A DNA stretch of 64,000 bases from Typha latifolia (taxonomy: Eukaryota > Streptophyta > Magnoliopsida > Poales > Typhaceae). The notes under the pieces are model-generated. The model saw only the letters and a list, made by a program, of their open reading frames with translations. It did no database searches and had not been told where the DNA came from. Each line of letters opens with the position of its first letter. The first letter of the stretch is position 1. Shown piece by piece: positions 32,996 to 43,870 of this stretch. Location: contig CM034107.1 of assembly GCA_019914945.1 (NCBI GenBank), forward strand, positions 6,076,001 through 6,140,000, given 5' to 3'. Position numbers and translations under genes: made by a program.

Positions 32996-34940
32996 TTGCG
33001 TGATCGAGAATATTTAACTAAATTTGACACTAGAAGTAGCGAAGGCATCTTCTTAGGGTATTCGAATAATAGCAGAGCCTACAGAGTATTTAATCCTGAC
33101 ACTTCTACTATTATGGAATCTGCTAATGTTATGATAGATGAATCCACGACTGATTTAACTGAAGCTACTCCTATTTCTATTTCTGCAGATACGTATGACG
33201 AAGAAAGAGGAAAGAAGCTTGATGTGGAAATTGAGAATCAGGACGAGGACAAAGTTGAAATGAACAAAGATGAGTGCAACGTACCGGAACCATCTGCCAA
33301 AGTGAAATCAAATCATCTACTATCACAAGTGATCGGAGACATGAATGAACCAATTAAGACAAGACGACAAATCCAAAGTGAGGTTACCATTTACTTGTTA
33401 TACAGCTTCTTTTGAACCTAAAAATGTGAAGGAAGCATTGTTAGATGATTCTTGGGTTAATGCTATGCATGAGGAATTAGAGCAATTTTCTAGGAATGAT
33501 GTTTGGTATTTAGTTCCTAGACCTAAGAATGTGAACGTCATTGGAACAAAATAGATTTACAAGAATAAAAGTGATGAACATGGCAATATAGTTAGAAATA
33601 AAGCTAGATTAGTAGCACAAGGATATACTCAGGTTGAGGATATAGATTTTGATGAGACATTTGCTCCTGTTGCTAGATTAGAGTCTATTCGTATACTACT
33701 TGCTATTGCTTGTTATTTAAAATTTAAATTATTTCAAATGGATGTTAAAAGTGCTTTCTTAAATGGTAATCTGAATGAAGTTGTTTATGTGGAACAACCG
33801 AAAGGTTTCGAAGATCAAAAATTTCTTTCTCATGTGTTTAAACTGAAAAAGGCCTTCTACGGGCTAAAACAAGCTCCAAGAGCTTGGTATGAGAAGTTGA
33901 CCACTTTTTTAATAAATGCGAGGTTCACTCAAGGGGGAGTGGACAAGACATTGTTCATTAGACGGTCTAACAAGAGTTTAGTTGTGGCACAAATATATAT
34001 GGATGACATTGTCTTCGGGGCAACGAGTCAATCATTAGCTAAGGAGTTTGCAGATCTTATGCATAGTCATTTTGAGATGAGCATGATGGGTGAGTTGAAG
34101 TTCTTTTTGGGACTTCAAATTACTCAATTGGAAAGAGGGATATTTATCGCTCAAACCAAGTATGCTAAGGATCTTGTGACTAAATTCGGTTTAGAAAATA
34201 CAAAACATGCTAGAACTCCTATGAGTACAACTACCAAACTAGGTAAGGATATTTCAGAAAAAAGTGTTCATCAGACACTGTATAGGAGCATGATTGGTAG
34301 TCATTTGTACTTAACTACTAGTAGACCAGACATTGCATTTAGTATCGGTGTGTGTGCTAGGTTTCAGTCTGAACCTAAGGAGACACATTTGTTTGCTGTG
34401 AAACATATCATAAAATATGTCGGTAGCACAGTTGACTTAGGTATCTGGTTTACGTATGACTCGGGAGCTATCATATCTGGATACACGGATTCGATTGGGG
34501 CAGGTTCATGTAATGATAGAAAAAGTACCTCAGGTGGATGTTTTTATATTGGAAACAATCTAGTTGCTTAGCACAGTAAGAAACAAAACTCGATATCTTT
34601 ATCTACTGCGGAGGCCGAGTACATTGCAGGGGGAAGTTATTGTTCTTAGTTACTATGGATGAAACAGATGGTCAAAGATTATGTCATTGAATAAGATACT
34701 ATGGTGCTTTATTGTGACAACATGAGTGCTATTAATATATCGAAAAATCATGTTCAACACTCGCATACAAAACATATTGATATCCGACATTATTTTATAT
34801 TCGAGTTAGTTAAAGACAAAACAATAGCACTAGAATATGTTGAGACGAAGAAACAATTGGGTGATTTATTTACAAAACCTTTGGATTTACAGAGATTTGA
34901 GTATCTTCGTACTTCTTTAGGGATTTGTGCTTTGGATTGA
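32996..34940 (+). pseudogene. Copia E reverse transcriptase and RNase H
   Basis: Starts in the integrase-polymerase linker (SEGIFLGYSNNSRAYRVFN). The polymerase has [52 protein letters not shown] and catalytic [12 protein letters not shown] (33990-34025), then [15 protein letters not shown]. RNase H has [56 protein letters not shown] and LGDLFTKPLD. Shifts or stops at about 33412, 33552, 34569, 34650 and 34692 interrupt it. The stretch 33738-34571 is open for 277 codons. Confidence 0.93.
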
Positions 34941-36488
34941 TTTTTTTTATTTTGGTTTGCGTGTTTCTCTTTTATTATTTCTTTTTGTTTCTTTTTAGGT
35001 TTTCTTTACTCTGAATTTTTCTTTGGTTTTAGTCTCAGATTTGTTAAGAGCTTTTGTCATAAAAAAAAATTTGATGCACTCCTAGATTAAATAATATACT
35101 CTTGCATATAAATATGATTTTTCTCTTGATTATAAGTTAGTAAAGTCAATTTTGTCATCTTGCAATATATTGTATCATTTCTGATTTGTTCACTCTCTCG
35201 ACTTCTATGATAATTAAACTAATTTTAATGCACTCATAACGTGTGTATATTCTTGAGTGAGTATGACATCATGAAATTTTTTTTAAATAGCTCACTATTG
35301 ACGTTAATTTGCACAGTTTGACCTCATGCTTAGTCATCATAAATGTGTTCATAAAAGATCAATAAAAATGGCTACAATGAGTTAGTGTGAAAGTCATCTT
35401 GTTTAGAGTCCACTTTGACTTAGTACATTGCTTGCAAATTAAATAAATTTTTTTAATGTTTGTGAATATCTTCTTGCACATTGTTTGATATGTACTACAA
35501 AAAAGGGCTACCTACTCATGTGTGAAAGTCATTATTGCACCTATATGGTTTATATATAAAAAAAATATAGGAAAAATTCATGTTCGGTTATGGAGAATAA
35601 GTCGAAAAGTGCAAATTTGAATACTAAGTCGGTTTGACTACTGAGTTGTATCATTGTTTAAATAGAAAAGTTTATTTAAGAAGAATGTCTCATGTTATCT
35701 ATGCTCACTTTGCATATGCATATTGTTATGATCAATCAAGATTAATTTAATTTTGAGTGATGCATTAGAATTGATTATAATATGCTTTTGATGATTTGAT
35801 TGATCTGTGTATGACTTATTTCATTCGATTGTCATATTCTATGTCTTGAATCTATTTTGAATTTCTAGAAGTGCATCTCAAAAAAGATTTTTTTATTTTT
35901 TCTTAGATTTTTTACTTAAAAAAAAGAAAAAGGGGGCATTCGAATGCAAATTTTTGAGTTCGAACGCGGTGACTAGCGCGTTCGAACGTGCAGACTGGTG
36001 CGTTCGAACGCACTCGAGGATTCTTTATATACTGCGTTCGAACCCAAGGATTTTCATCTTCCATCTTCTAAACCCTAGAAACCATTCATTTTCTCCGTCT
36101 CAAATCTTCAAGATCTTGATCTTTTTCATCAAATTTCTCACTACAAACCATTTTAAAGGGTAGTTCTCCTCCGGATCTAGCATTTTTCGGCCGAATTTCC
36201 TAGTTTTTCTTCACTTTTGCGAGGTATGATCATCCATCAATTTTCCTATTTTTTTATTCAATTAAGTCTCTTGATCTTGATTGATTTCGTGCGTTTTCGA
36301 GTTTTGATCACGTTAAAGTTACTATCTTGATGTTTCTTGTATGATTGAACGTGATATATTAGTGTTTTCAAGTGGATGATGGATTTCATTTAGGGCCTTC
36401 ATGATTTCTTGCATTTTTTTTATTTCTTGCTATCTTTTTGTTTGCTTTGAGCATGTATTGAATCTTGCATCTTGTTTCTTTCTCAAGA
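34941..36488 (+). other. Copia E spacer between pol and env-like ORF
   Basis: Mostly AT-rich and untranslated, co-linear with copia F (about 10560-11650). It contains an internal motif array and TATA-like site (separate entry). A donor-like GAG|GTATG at 36224 and an acceptor-like TTTCTTTCTCAAG ending at 36487, two bases before the env-like ATG, suggest a spliced subgenomic transcript. The donor is conserved in copia F (CTGCAAGGTATG). Confidence 0.6.
35937..36052 (+). promoter_or_regulatory. Internal GCGTTCGAACGC array with TATA-like site
   Basis: GCATTCGAATGC, GAGTTCGAACGCGG, GCGCGTTCGAACGTGC, TGCGTTCGAACGCACTCG and TGCGTTCGAACCC surround TTCTTTATATACTG (about 36021-36034). About 450 bp later the env-like ORF begins, with donor and acceptor sites between. 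This copies the architecture of the LTR promoter. Copia F lacks the block at the same position. Confidence 0.72.
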
Positions 36489-37538
36489 ATGCCTAGAAAA
36501 GCTGCAGTTTCCAAGAAACCTAGACCACCTTCCTCACCTACTTCGGCTCCCAAGTTTTCTATATCTACGGCTGCAGGGCGATACAAACACAATTTTGGCA
36601 CTCGACCTATTATTTGTGAACGGCCCGTGGTCATTTCTGATTTTTCTGCCTTGGGGATCGAACAGATCTTTACTGAGCGAGGATGGTTATCCGTGTGTCG
36701 GATGAGCGGGACTACGTATGTGGAAGTGGTTAGGGAATTTTTCAGTAAAGCCACGATTTTAGAATGTTGTATACATTCTAGTGTCCGTGGGGTTTCGATC
36801 TACTTGGACTCCGATGTTATTCGTGCAGAACTCCAACTTCCTGATGGTGAATTCCAGTATCCGTCATCTGCTCCACTCCCTGATGTCAACGAAGTTGCTG
36901 GTACTGTGTTAATCAAAGGGGAACGTTGGAAGGGCAATATGATGCCTTATGCGAAACTGACATCAGTGGCTGGCATGCTTCACCTACTTTGTCTGTACAA
37001 CGTCACCCCCAAGACTCGCCATTCCAGTATTAGTCCTGATCGTGCCTTCCTCCTTCATGTGATGTTGTCGGGAGTTTTTGTTGATTTGGCTGCGGTGATC
37101 TATGATTCCATTCTAACAGCTGCATAGAAATAAGCGCCCCGTGAAGGGTTGCCGTTTGGCATATTTATTACCAATTTGTGCACTTAGAGTGGAGTGCGCG
37201 TGGATGCCTCAGAACCTTCTCTTACTTCGCAAAAACCGTTGGATCGGATTACTCTTAAGTGGAGTCAAGCTCATGATTAGTCGTCTCCTCTCAAGCCGTC
37301 CTCTTCCGTCGCTGGACGTTCCTCACACCTCAATATTTCTGATGACAGTTCGGATGATGACTCATCTCACACTGAGGGGGAGTTACCACAGTTCTCTGAC
37401 CGTTTTGATCAGCTTAGCACTCAGGTGCAGGACCTCCATTCGATCGTGAATGATTTACGAGCTGAGCAAGCACGTCAGGGGACCGTTCTCGACTCTGTCT
37501 TGTCGATTCTTCATCATCAGTTCCCTTCGAGTTCCTAG
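36489..37538 (+). pseudogene. Env-like third ORF of copia E
   Basis: ATG at 36489 (MPRKAAVSKKPRPP) opens a frame of 212 codons to a TAG at 37125. It continues in the same frame past four stops to 37538. It has a basic Pro/Ser-rich start, then FTERGWLSVCRMSGTTYVEV, VREFFSKATI, VRGVSIYLDSDVIRAELQLP and LCLYNVTPKTRHSSISPDRA, a pattern I associate with the plant transposon protein domain in third ORFs of Sirevirus and some gypsy elements. The C-terminus is acidic (SDDSSDDDSS) with a coiled coil (FDQLSTQVQDLHSIVNDLRA). No signal peptide or membrane segment is visible, so an envelope role is unsupported. Function unknown. Confidence 0.78.
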
Positions 37539-37910
37539 TCTTTGGCATTTGTGCCAAAAAGGGGGAGAGTGAGTGTGTGAGTTTAGACGTGTGTTTGGAG
37601 TTTAGGAGTTTACTAGTGTAGGGGGAGTAATGGCATAGGAGGATTTTACTAGGTTCTGTTTACTGCTTAAATACCTTTGCGTGAATACCTGTAAACTTTG
37701 TTTGCTTGAGTATTTGTGAATTGCTTACTTGATAATTTGTGTTTGGATTGTTATTCATTTCAAGTTATTTTCACTTGATCTTGGTTTGGTATATTTTTAT
37801 TTGCAAGGATTGATGTGCTAAAAGTACTAGACTTATTGAATGCTCATTTTGAATTCTTTGTAATATCTTGTAAACTAGATGTTTTGTCACAAATTGCTAA
37901 AGGGGGAGAT
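37539..37910 (+). other. Copia E region before the 3' LTR
   Basis: Includes AAAAAGGGGGAGAGTGAG (37555 onward) and a second GGGGGAG tract near 37620, both candidate central purine tracts. The polypurine tract AAAGGGGGAGAT abuts the 3' LTR. Confidence 0.65.
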
Positions 37911-38860
37911 TGTTAGGTTTTTAATTATTGGCAATTGTGTACAAAATATTCTAAGTGTATTTTTACATATATATGAGCTTTATACAAGTCTAGAATATCT
38001 CTGGTTTGAAGAATTACAAAATTATTAGAGAAAAGCTGTTGAGTTCACATCGCGTTCACAAACGCATTTGAACGCGGGTACTTGCGTTCACATAGACCGA
38101 GAGTTGCGTTCACAAATGCGGGTACTTGCGTTCACACAGACCGAGAGCTGCATTCACAAACGCATTCGAACGCAGGTACTGCGTTCACAGAGATCGAGAG
38201 CTGCATTCACAAATGCGTTAGAACGCAACCTGAAGAATTCAAGTTGTCGCGTTCGAACGCACTCAGGCCCGCTCGAACACACCTGAGATCAAGTCATGCC
38301 GTTCGAACACACCCAAGCCATGTTCGAATGCACCAACGAAGTTTGATAAAATTGGACTTTTGTGAGTACGGATAAGACTTAGATTTGGCTCTATCTTGAA
38401 GATCATATATAAGGATTATGATGCCCTATCTCTAGGGAGGTTGAAGAAGCATTATTGAAGGAGACTTCTTGAGGCTACATCGGTTCTTCAACTAACAAGG
38501 TTCCACTCATCTATAAAACTTAATCTTTCGTCTTAAGGGCTATCTAGACGAAAGATGAATCTCGAGGGTTACTAAGGTTGGACTTCAATCACGAGAAGTA
38601 GTGAATCGTGGGTTCTAGCGAGCAAGACTGAGAGGAACAGAGTCGTTTGGATCGACGGGTTATTTTGTGAGTCAGTCTTATAACTGCTACTATTCTAGTG
38701 ATTGGTTTTGATCCGAGTTTGGATCCGTAGTTTTTTTCCCGTTTGGGTTTTTCCACGTTAAAATCTTGGCGTTCATACTTGTGTCTAGGGGTTTACTTAA
38801 GCGAACGAGTGATATAATTGCCTAGTATTTAGATACATACTTGTGTCTAGGGGGTTTTCA
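37911..38860 (+). repeat. 3' LTR of copia E, complete
   Basis: A 950-bp LTR running from TGTTAGGTTTTTAATT to GGGGTTTTCA, followed by the target duplication AGATT. The TATA box ATCATATATAAGG is at about 38402-38414. The end region has two copies of ATACTTGTGTCTAGGGGKTT (about 38775 and 38836). Confidence 0.95.
38045..38335. promoter_or_regulatory. GCGTTCGAACGC motif array, copia E 3' LTR
   Basis: Co-linear with the 5' LTR array but with an extra partial repeat (GCGTTCACA-TAGACCGAGAG unit three times instead of two) and more CpG losses (GCATTTGAACGCGGG, GCGTTAGAACGCAACC, GTTCGAACACACC, ATGTTCGAATGCACC). It ends about 70 bp before the TATA box. The copy-number difference from the 5' LTR implies slippage or unequal exchange after insertion. 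Confidence 0.88.
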
Positions 38861-39113
38861 AGATTTATATTATCTAATAGAAATGTGTTATCTACAAGTG
38901 GATTCTAAGACCTTATTTCTCACACAATTAAAAAAAATTGCAAGAAGGTTTCTTTCTCCATAAATCTCCTAAACCTATTTTTCAACTAAAATTATTTTTA
39001 AGATTTTCAAACACTTCAAGTTTTCAAATAAGTCCTCATGGGATCGATACCTTGCTTGCCGATCTACTCCATAAATTTGTGCACTTGCGGGTGTTACTTA
39101 ATTTGTCACAACA
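38861..39113 (+). repeat. Athila-like 3' LTR, right part
   Basis: Begins with the duplicated AGATT and continues TATATTATCTAAT as in the 5' LTR. It carries a short extra segment (about 38878-38912) and ends GTCACAACA at 39113. Confidence 0.93.
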
Positions 39114-40992
39114 ACATTCTTCACGTCCATCTTATGTAAATGCCACTAGCGACCGGAAGTAACAACACGAAGAGTGCAGATAAAAGTCATCCAAGCAATT
39201 GGAGCAAAGGTCTTCTCATAGTCTATCCCATACTCTTGAGCCTTGAGCAACTAAACGAGCTTTGTAGCTAGTAATGGATCCATCAAATTGATATTTGACC
39301 TTGAAGATCCATTTACAACTGACAGTTACGATGTTTTATGGGTGAGGGATAACAGCCCAAGCATGCCTCTATTGAAAAGCCTAAAGCTCATCTACCATAG
39401 CCTGTTGCCATTTTAGAACTTGGATGGCCTCACAATAGGACCTGAGCTGAGGGGTGGTAAAGCCATACCAGTCAGGAGGGCAATACTCATGCTCTTGATA
39501 GTGATGCGTGGATGTATGAGCCATCATAGTAGAGGATGGGACTATGAGAGGGAGACTACTAGTAGAGAAAGGTTCAACTGTAGGAGGGGGACATGACCTG
39601 CGAGTGTAGTAGTATGGCAAGGTCATCATGGGATGGGAGTACTCCTCTGGAAGAGCTGGAACATCAGTGAGAGAGCAATATAGAGGGGCAGAGGGAAGTG
39701 ATAACAAATGAGTGTCTATGGGTAAACGTTTATTAGACAAGTGGGGACATTTAAGGGGATAGAAGATGGGATAGGTATAGAGAGATCCATAGATGATAAA
39801 TCTGAGAAAGCCAAAGTATCGAAGGTGAAGAAGGGTATATCTTCTAGAAAAGTGACATGACGTGATATCCTAAGACGATGAGCAATGAGCATAAGTGTCA
39901 TAATAGCGATAGCCTTTATGCTTAAGACTATATCCTAAAATGATGATTTAGTTGCTTGAGGGGACAACTTGTTGCGTTCATCCAAAGGAAGAAGAACAAA
40001 GTAGATGCACCCAAAGACACGAAGATGACCATAAAATGGTGAAGTACCATAGAGAAGCTCATATGGGATCAAACCGTTAAAGACAGAAGATGAAATTGGA
40101 TTGATTAAAAAGAGGGCAGTAAGTAGCCCAGTAAGAACGAGAAACAGAAGTCTCAAAGAAAATAGCACGAAGGATCTCAAGAAGATGGTGATGCTTCTGT
40201 TCGACAACACCATTAGGGTGTCGATAGACGCATGAATAGAACAAAACTCTAGTACTCTTGAACACCGTCAGATTGGAAGATCTTAATGGATTGACCGAAC
40301 TAAGTACGAACCATAGAAGAGAAATCTAGATAGATCTGACACACCTTAGAGCACGGATGTATGAGATAAACTCAAGTAAAACAAGAGAAATCATTAATGA
40401 AAAACACATAGTAGGGAAAACTAAGACCTAAAGAGAGTGGAGCAGAGCCCCAAATATCTTAGTGCATAAGGTGTGAAGGGGAATCAAAGATATTTGCACT
40501 AAGAGGAAAGGGAAGGGCTCGGTGTTTTGCCAACCTATAGCTAGTACAAGGGGACAAACAAAAAAAATTGACTACTATCTAAGCACCCAGACCGAGACAA
40601 GGTCTTGAGACTTTGACTCGATACATGGCCTAGACGCCAGTGCCACAAGTCTGAAGGAGAGAGGATTGACTAGAAAAGCATTAGGGTAAGGTGAGGGCAA
40701 GTGAAGCTCTTTCAAGTAGTAAAGTTCATGAATTCGACTACCCATCATAATCCTTAAGCCTATACACAGAACCTGCACAATACAAGAAATATAAGAAAAT
40801 GATATAGTGTCATTAGAGTCGGAAAGCTAAGTAATAGAAATAAGACTCATGGTTAGATTGAGAATAAGGTAGACATCAGATAAAGTAAGATGACTCGTGC
40901 ATCCATGATAGGTAATGTAACCAATATGAGAGATAGGATAATGGGTTCCATCAGTTGCGTGAACATGAGGAAGAGAACCGAGGCAGGGGTGA
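39114..40992 (-). pseudogene. Copia element H, protease to RT N-terminal part
   Basis: On the minus strand from right to left: protease (SLPHVHATDGTHYPISHIG, LTLSDVYLILNLTMSLIS; 40827-40980); gag-pre-integrase (GSRIHELYYLKEL, LSFRL; 40575-40770); integrase core and C-terminal (HPNGVVEQKHHHLLEILRA, LIPYELLYGTSPFYGHLRVF; 39935-40265); a linker (SHPMMTLPYYYTRR); and the polymerase start (AIQVLKWQQAMVDEL; 39381-39430). VVEQKH keeps the catalytic glutamate. Frames are broken many times. The polymerase continues at 20480 on the other side of the Athila-like insertion. Confidence 0.88.
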
Positions 40993-41879
40993 TGTAACAC
41001 ACAAATTCTAAACACGTGCATGGCATGAGCCCACACTGCATGTGCAAGGCACTTGGCAACTTGGTTAGTTACAGATAATCAAATAAATCTAGATCAACAC
41101 CATAACTTTATCCACAACATCTAAACTAAGAATAACTCAAGTCTAACTGTCAACAACATATATAATAGGGCCCTACACATGCCACAATACGTCATCAAGA
41201 GCATCTCACTATTAAATATACACAATAGTGGTATATATATAATACAACAAGTACAAAGTCACATACTAATAGAAAAGACAAGGATAAAGACACACTTTGA
41301 AATGTCAACTAATACATCAAATAACATAATGCATCTAGCGTATAACACTAACTCCACTCTACTCTTCACTAGCTAACAAGACATCTAAGGGAGTGTCCTG
41401 CTCCACTTGTTCATATGGGTTTTTGAAAAGGAGAAAATAAAAAGAGTCATAAGCTAAAAGCTTAGTGAATAGACCTTACCTCAAATCAGTGATGCCAAAC
41501 AGAGAGTAAATTATATATTAGATAATATGAATCATAAAGAAGCATGATGTCATGTATGAGCACGTATATATGTATCTTCGATAACATATATATAAATGAA
41601 ATCAATATTATCTCATGAAAGAGCTTATTATGTCCTCAACTGACGAATGAAATTATAATATAACATCACTAAATATAATAACATATGATATATAACAATT
41701 ATGATCTAGTAATATTAGTCACATTAATGATGATGCATGATGCATACCAACCACTAGATAATCATATATGTCAGAGTCAGATATAATCTACATATCTCTC
41801 ACTATCATCGTTATCCGTCTCTGAATATCAACCACTATGCTGGACCATGGTACCCGGCTCCAAACTCGATAGACATCAT

Positions 41880-42130
41880 GCCACAAGCTCAAAGTATACT
41901 CTATCATAAGCTAAGGGTATCTCTGAAGATAAACTATACCCTACCATAGGCTTAGAGTATCACAGTAAATAATCATACTCTATCATACGCTAAGGGTATC
42001 TGAGTAAATAATCATACCCTACCAGACGCTAAGGGCATATAAATGATAGTTGTACCCTGTCATACACTAAGAGTAAAACCATCAACCATCACCATACTAT
42101 AATATACGCTAAGAGTATGTCTAGTACCAG
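41880..42130. repeat. Degenerate tandem repeat, CTATCATACGCTAAGGGTAT
   Basis: About six units of roughly 40-50 bp, each with a form of ACCCTACCATAGGCTWAGGG or CTATCATACGCTAAGGGTAT, in the 3' part of the solo LTR. TATACC/GGTATA words are mutually inverted, so each unit can form a small stem. No counterpart is seen in copy 1. Confidence 0.75.
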
Positions 42131-43111
42131 TCCAGACTAGAAACCATTCCAGTCATCACATCACATATACATGTATTTTCATGATTTCCTATATATGATA
42201 GATCATATGTATATATCTAGTACTACAACAAATCATGCAACTTAGGAATTTAGGTGGGAAAGAAGCTAAGAGAAATATGATATAATGCAATATTCAACCC
42301 TGTATCTAACACATGCATCCCCATACTAATCTATCAGATGCATACTCATGCTAGAGATCATCTAGACATAAAATTATAATAGTATAGTCATCTCCAATCA
42401 TCTTTATATATTACCAGCATATTCATATCCCAGATCAGCCTAATCAAATGCATGATAAAATATGCTCGATTAAAATCATCTCTAGATAAAGTCACATAAT
42501 CATGATGGAGGCCAAAATAAGTATATACATAATTATATAATATATCCTAATTTGAGAAAGGCGTCTAGAGGATAAGACTACTCATTGCAACTATAATTGC
42601 CAAGCAACCACTCGTTCACGTTTGCTACAACAACGATCAATCCTCAATAGAAAGGTCTATGAGGTCTTGAAAAGGGGGGGTCATAATATGAAATTATTTA
42701 TAACATATAATGTTATTCTTTCCACAAATTAAAATTAACCCGACTAAAAGATGATTTCTTGTTGTAATCATATACTATTAATTCTTATATTTGTTTTGTT
42801 ATTTATTAACCATAATTATATTATCTAATAATTTAATTAAGACATAATTATCTACCTATTATCTCTTTGTTAATTAAGAAAATAAGAATTAAATTAATGC
42901 AAGTAATTACATATGAATATATGTACATAACTCTAATAGTTACTATATCTAGCTAGGTTTAATATAGTAAATTATATTGCATGAATTTCGCTAATTCTGG
43001 TATAATTAGATTTAATTCATAGAAAATTAAATATATATTAACTATAAAAATCAAATAACTAATAACATAATTTAAATAGCAATAAATAATTTTAAAAATA
43101 TATTATACACA

Positions 43112-43310
43112 ATGCTAGGCTCAGCCCAGCACCTCAAAGCCTTAGGGTGTTGGGCCGAGCCCAACACCACAACTTGCGGGCACTGGACCAAGCCCAGCAC
43201 CTAAACACAACAAGTGCTAGGCCGATCCTAGCAACCACACGTAGTGGGTGCTAAGCCGAGCCCAACACTCACGTGCACCCACTGTAGGGTGCTGGGCCCA
43301 AAACCACTAC
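43112..43310. repeat. GCTGGGC/GCCCAGC inverted-word cluster, copy 2
   Basis: About fifteen alternating words such as GCCCAGCACC, GGTGTTGGGC, GAGCCCAACACC and GGGTGCTGGGC within 200 bp. A long inverted pair can be drawn between neighbouring units. It corresponds to 9598-9712 in copy 1. Confidence 0.7.
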
Positions 43311-43870
43311 AGCCAAGAACACCCGAGAGACGAAGAAGAGGAGGAGAAGAAGAGGAAGAAAAAGAAGAAGAAAGGGGGAGGAGAGGGGCCGGGCCGCAAG
43401 GGAGGGGAACAGTCGCTGGTGGCCACTCAGCGGCCAGCCTCTCGCCGGTGGCCACTCAGCGGCCAGCCTCTCGCCGGTGGTTTCGCAACCCTGAGATGAA
43501 ATAGTGAGAGGTAGAGAACTAGAGAAAGAGAGAGAAAGAGAGAAGGAAGGAAAGAGAGGCTGGCCACTGAGTGACTAGAGAGGGAGAGAGAGAGAACTCA
43601 AGAGAATGAGAGGAAGAGAAAGAGAAAATTTGAGAGAGAGAGAGGAAGAGAGAGACCTCGGGTGGTCGCGTGGCGGCGACGGAGTGGCCGGTGGGCTCGG
43701 TCCCACCTCCACATGTCGCCGTGACGCTAGGCAACAAAGGCTTAGCAGAGGTGCGTGGCACCTCCATCGTTGCCATAGCATGCAAGGCATGCTAGGCACA
43801 AGCCCGGCCACAACGTGGCCGGTCGCGTTGTGCCTAGCTATAATTTTTTTTAACTACTTGGGTTATTATA

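Larger units (their letters stand above)
30777..38860 (+). mobile_element. Sirevirus-like Ty1/copia element E with env-like ORF
   Basis: Bounded by TG (30777) and CA (38860) and an exact 5-bp target duplication AGATT, inserted in the 3' LTR of the Athila-like element. Order: partial 5' LTR, gag, protease, integrase, reverse transcriptase, RNase H, long spacer, env-like ORF, polypurine tract (about 37899-37910), 3' LTR. Copia domain order, [12 protein letters not shown] in the polymerase, a coiled-coil gag end and the third ORF fit the Sirevirus group. The 5' LTR is only 403 bp and the primer-binding site is gone, so it cannot transpose. Confidence 0.95.
20481..39113 (+). mobile_element. Athila-like Ty3/gypsy element, hosting a nested copia element
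   Basis: The 5' LTR (20481-21926) and 3' LTR (29559-30776 plus 38861-39113) match along their length and start TGTTAAATTC. The flanks GCATT (20476-20480) and ACATT (39114-39118) are a target duplication with one mismatch, and the interrupted copia H sequence reads on after removal. PBS, gag, protease, reverse transcriptase, RNase H and integrase follow in Ty3 order. A 1.5-kb non-coding stretch precedes the 3' LTR. Gag and polymerase wording and the tRNA-Asp-type primer site fit the Athila group. Many stops make it inactive. Confidence 0.93.
40993..43870 (-). repeat. Large solo LTR (about 2.9 kb) inside copia H
   Basis: Flanks GGTGA (40988-40992) and AGTGA (43871-43875) form a one-mismatch target duplication. 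The copia H reading resumes across the gap: SSIFTSLT at 43870-43900 precedes the LPHVHATDG protease region, apart from a frameshift. On the minus strand the element starts TATAATAACCCAAG and ends GTGTGTTACA. It has no coding frame or primer-binding site. Positions 42602-43870 are shared with the repeat at 9036-10412. The length suggests a Ty3/gypsy family with long LTRs; that assignment is inference. Confidence 0.8.
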
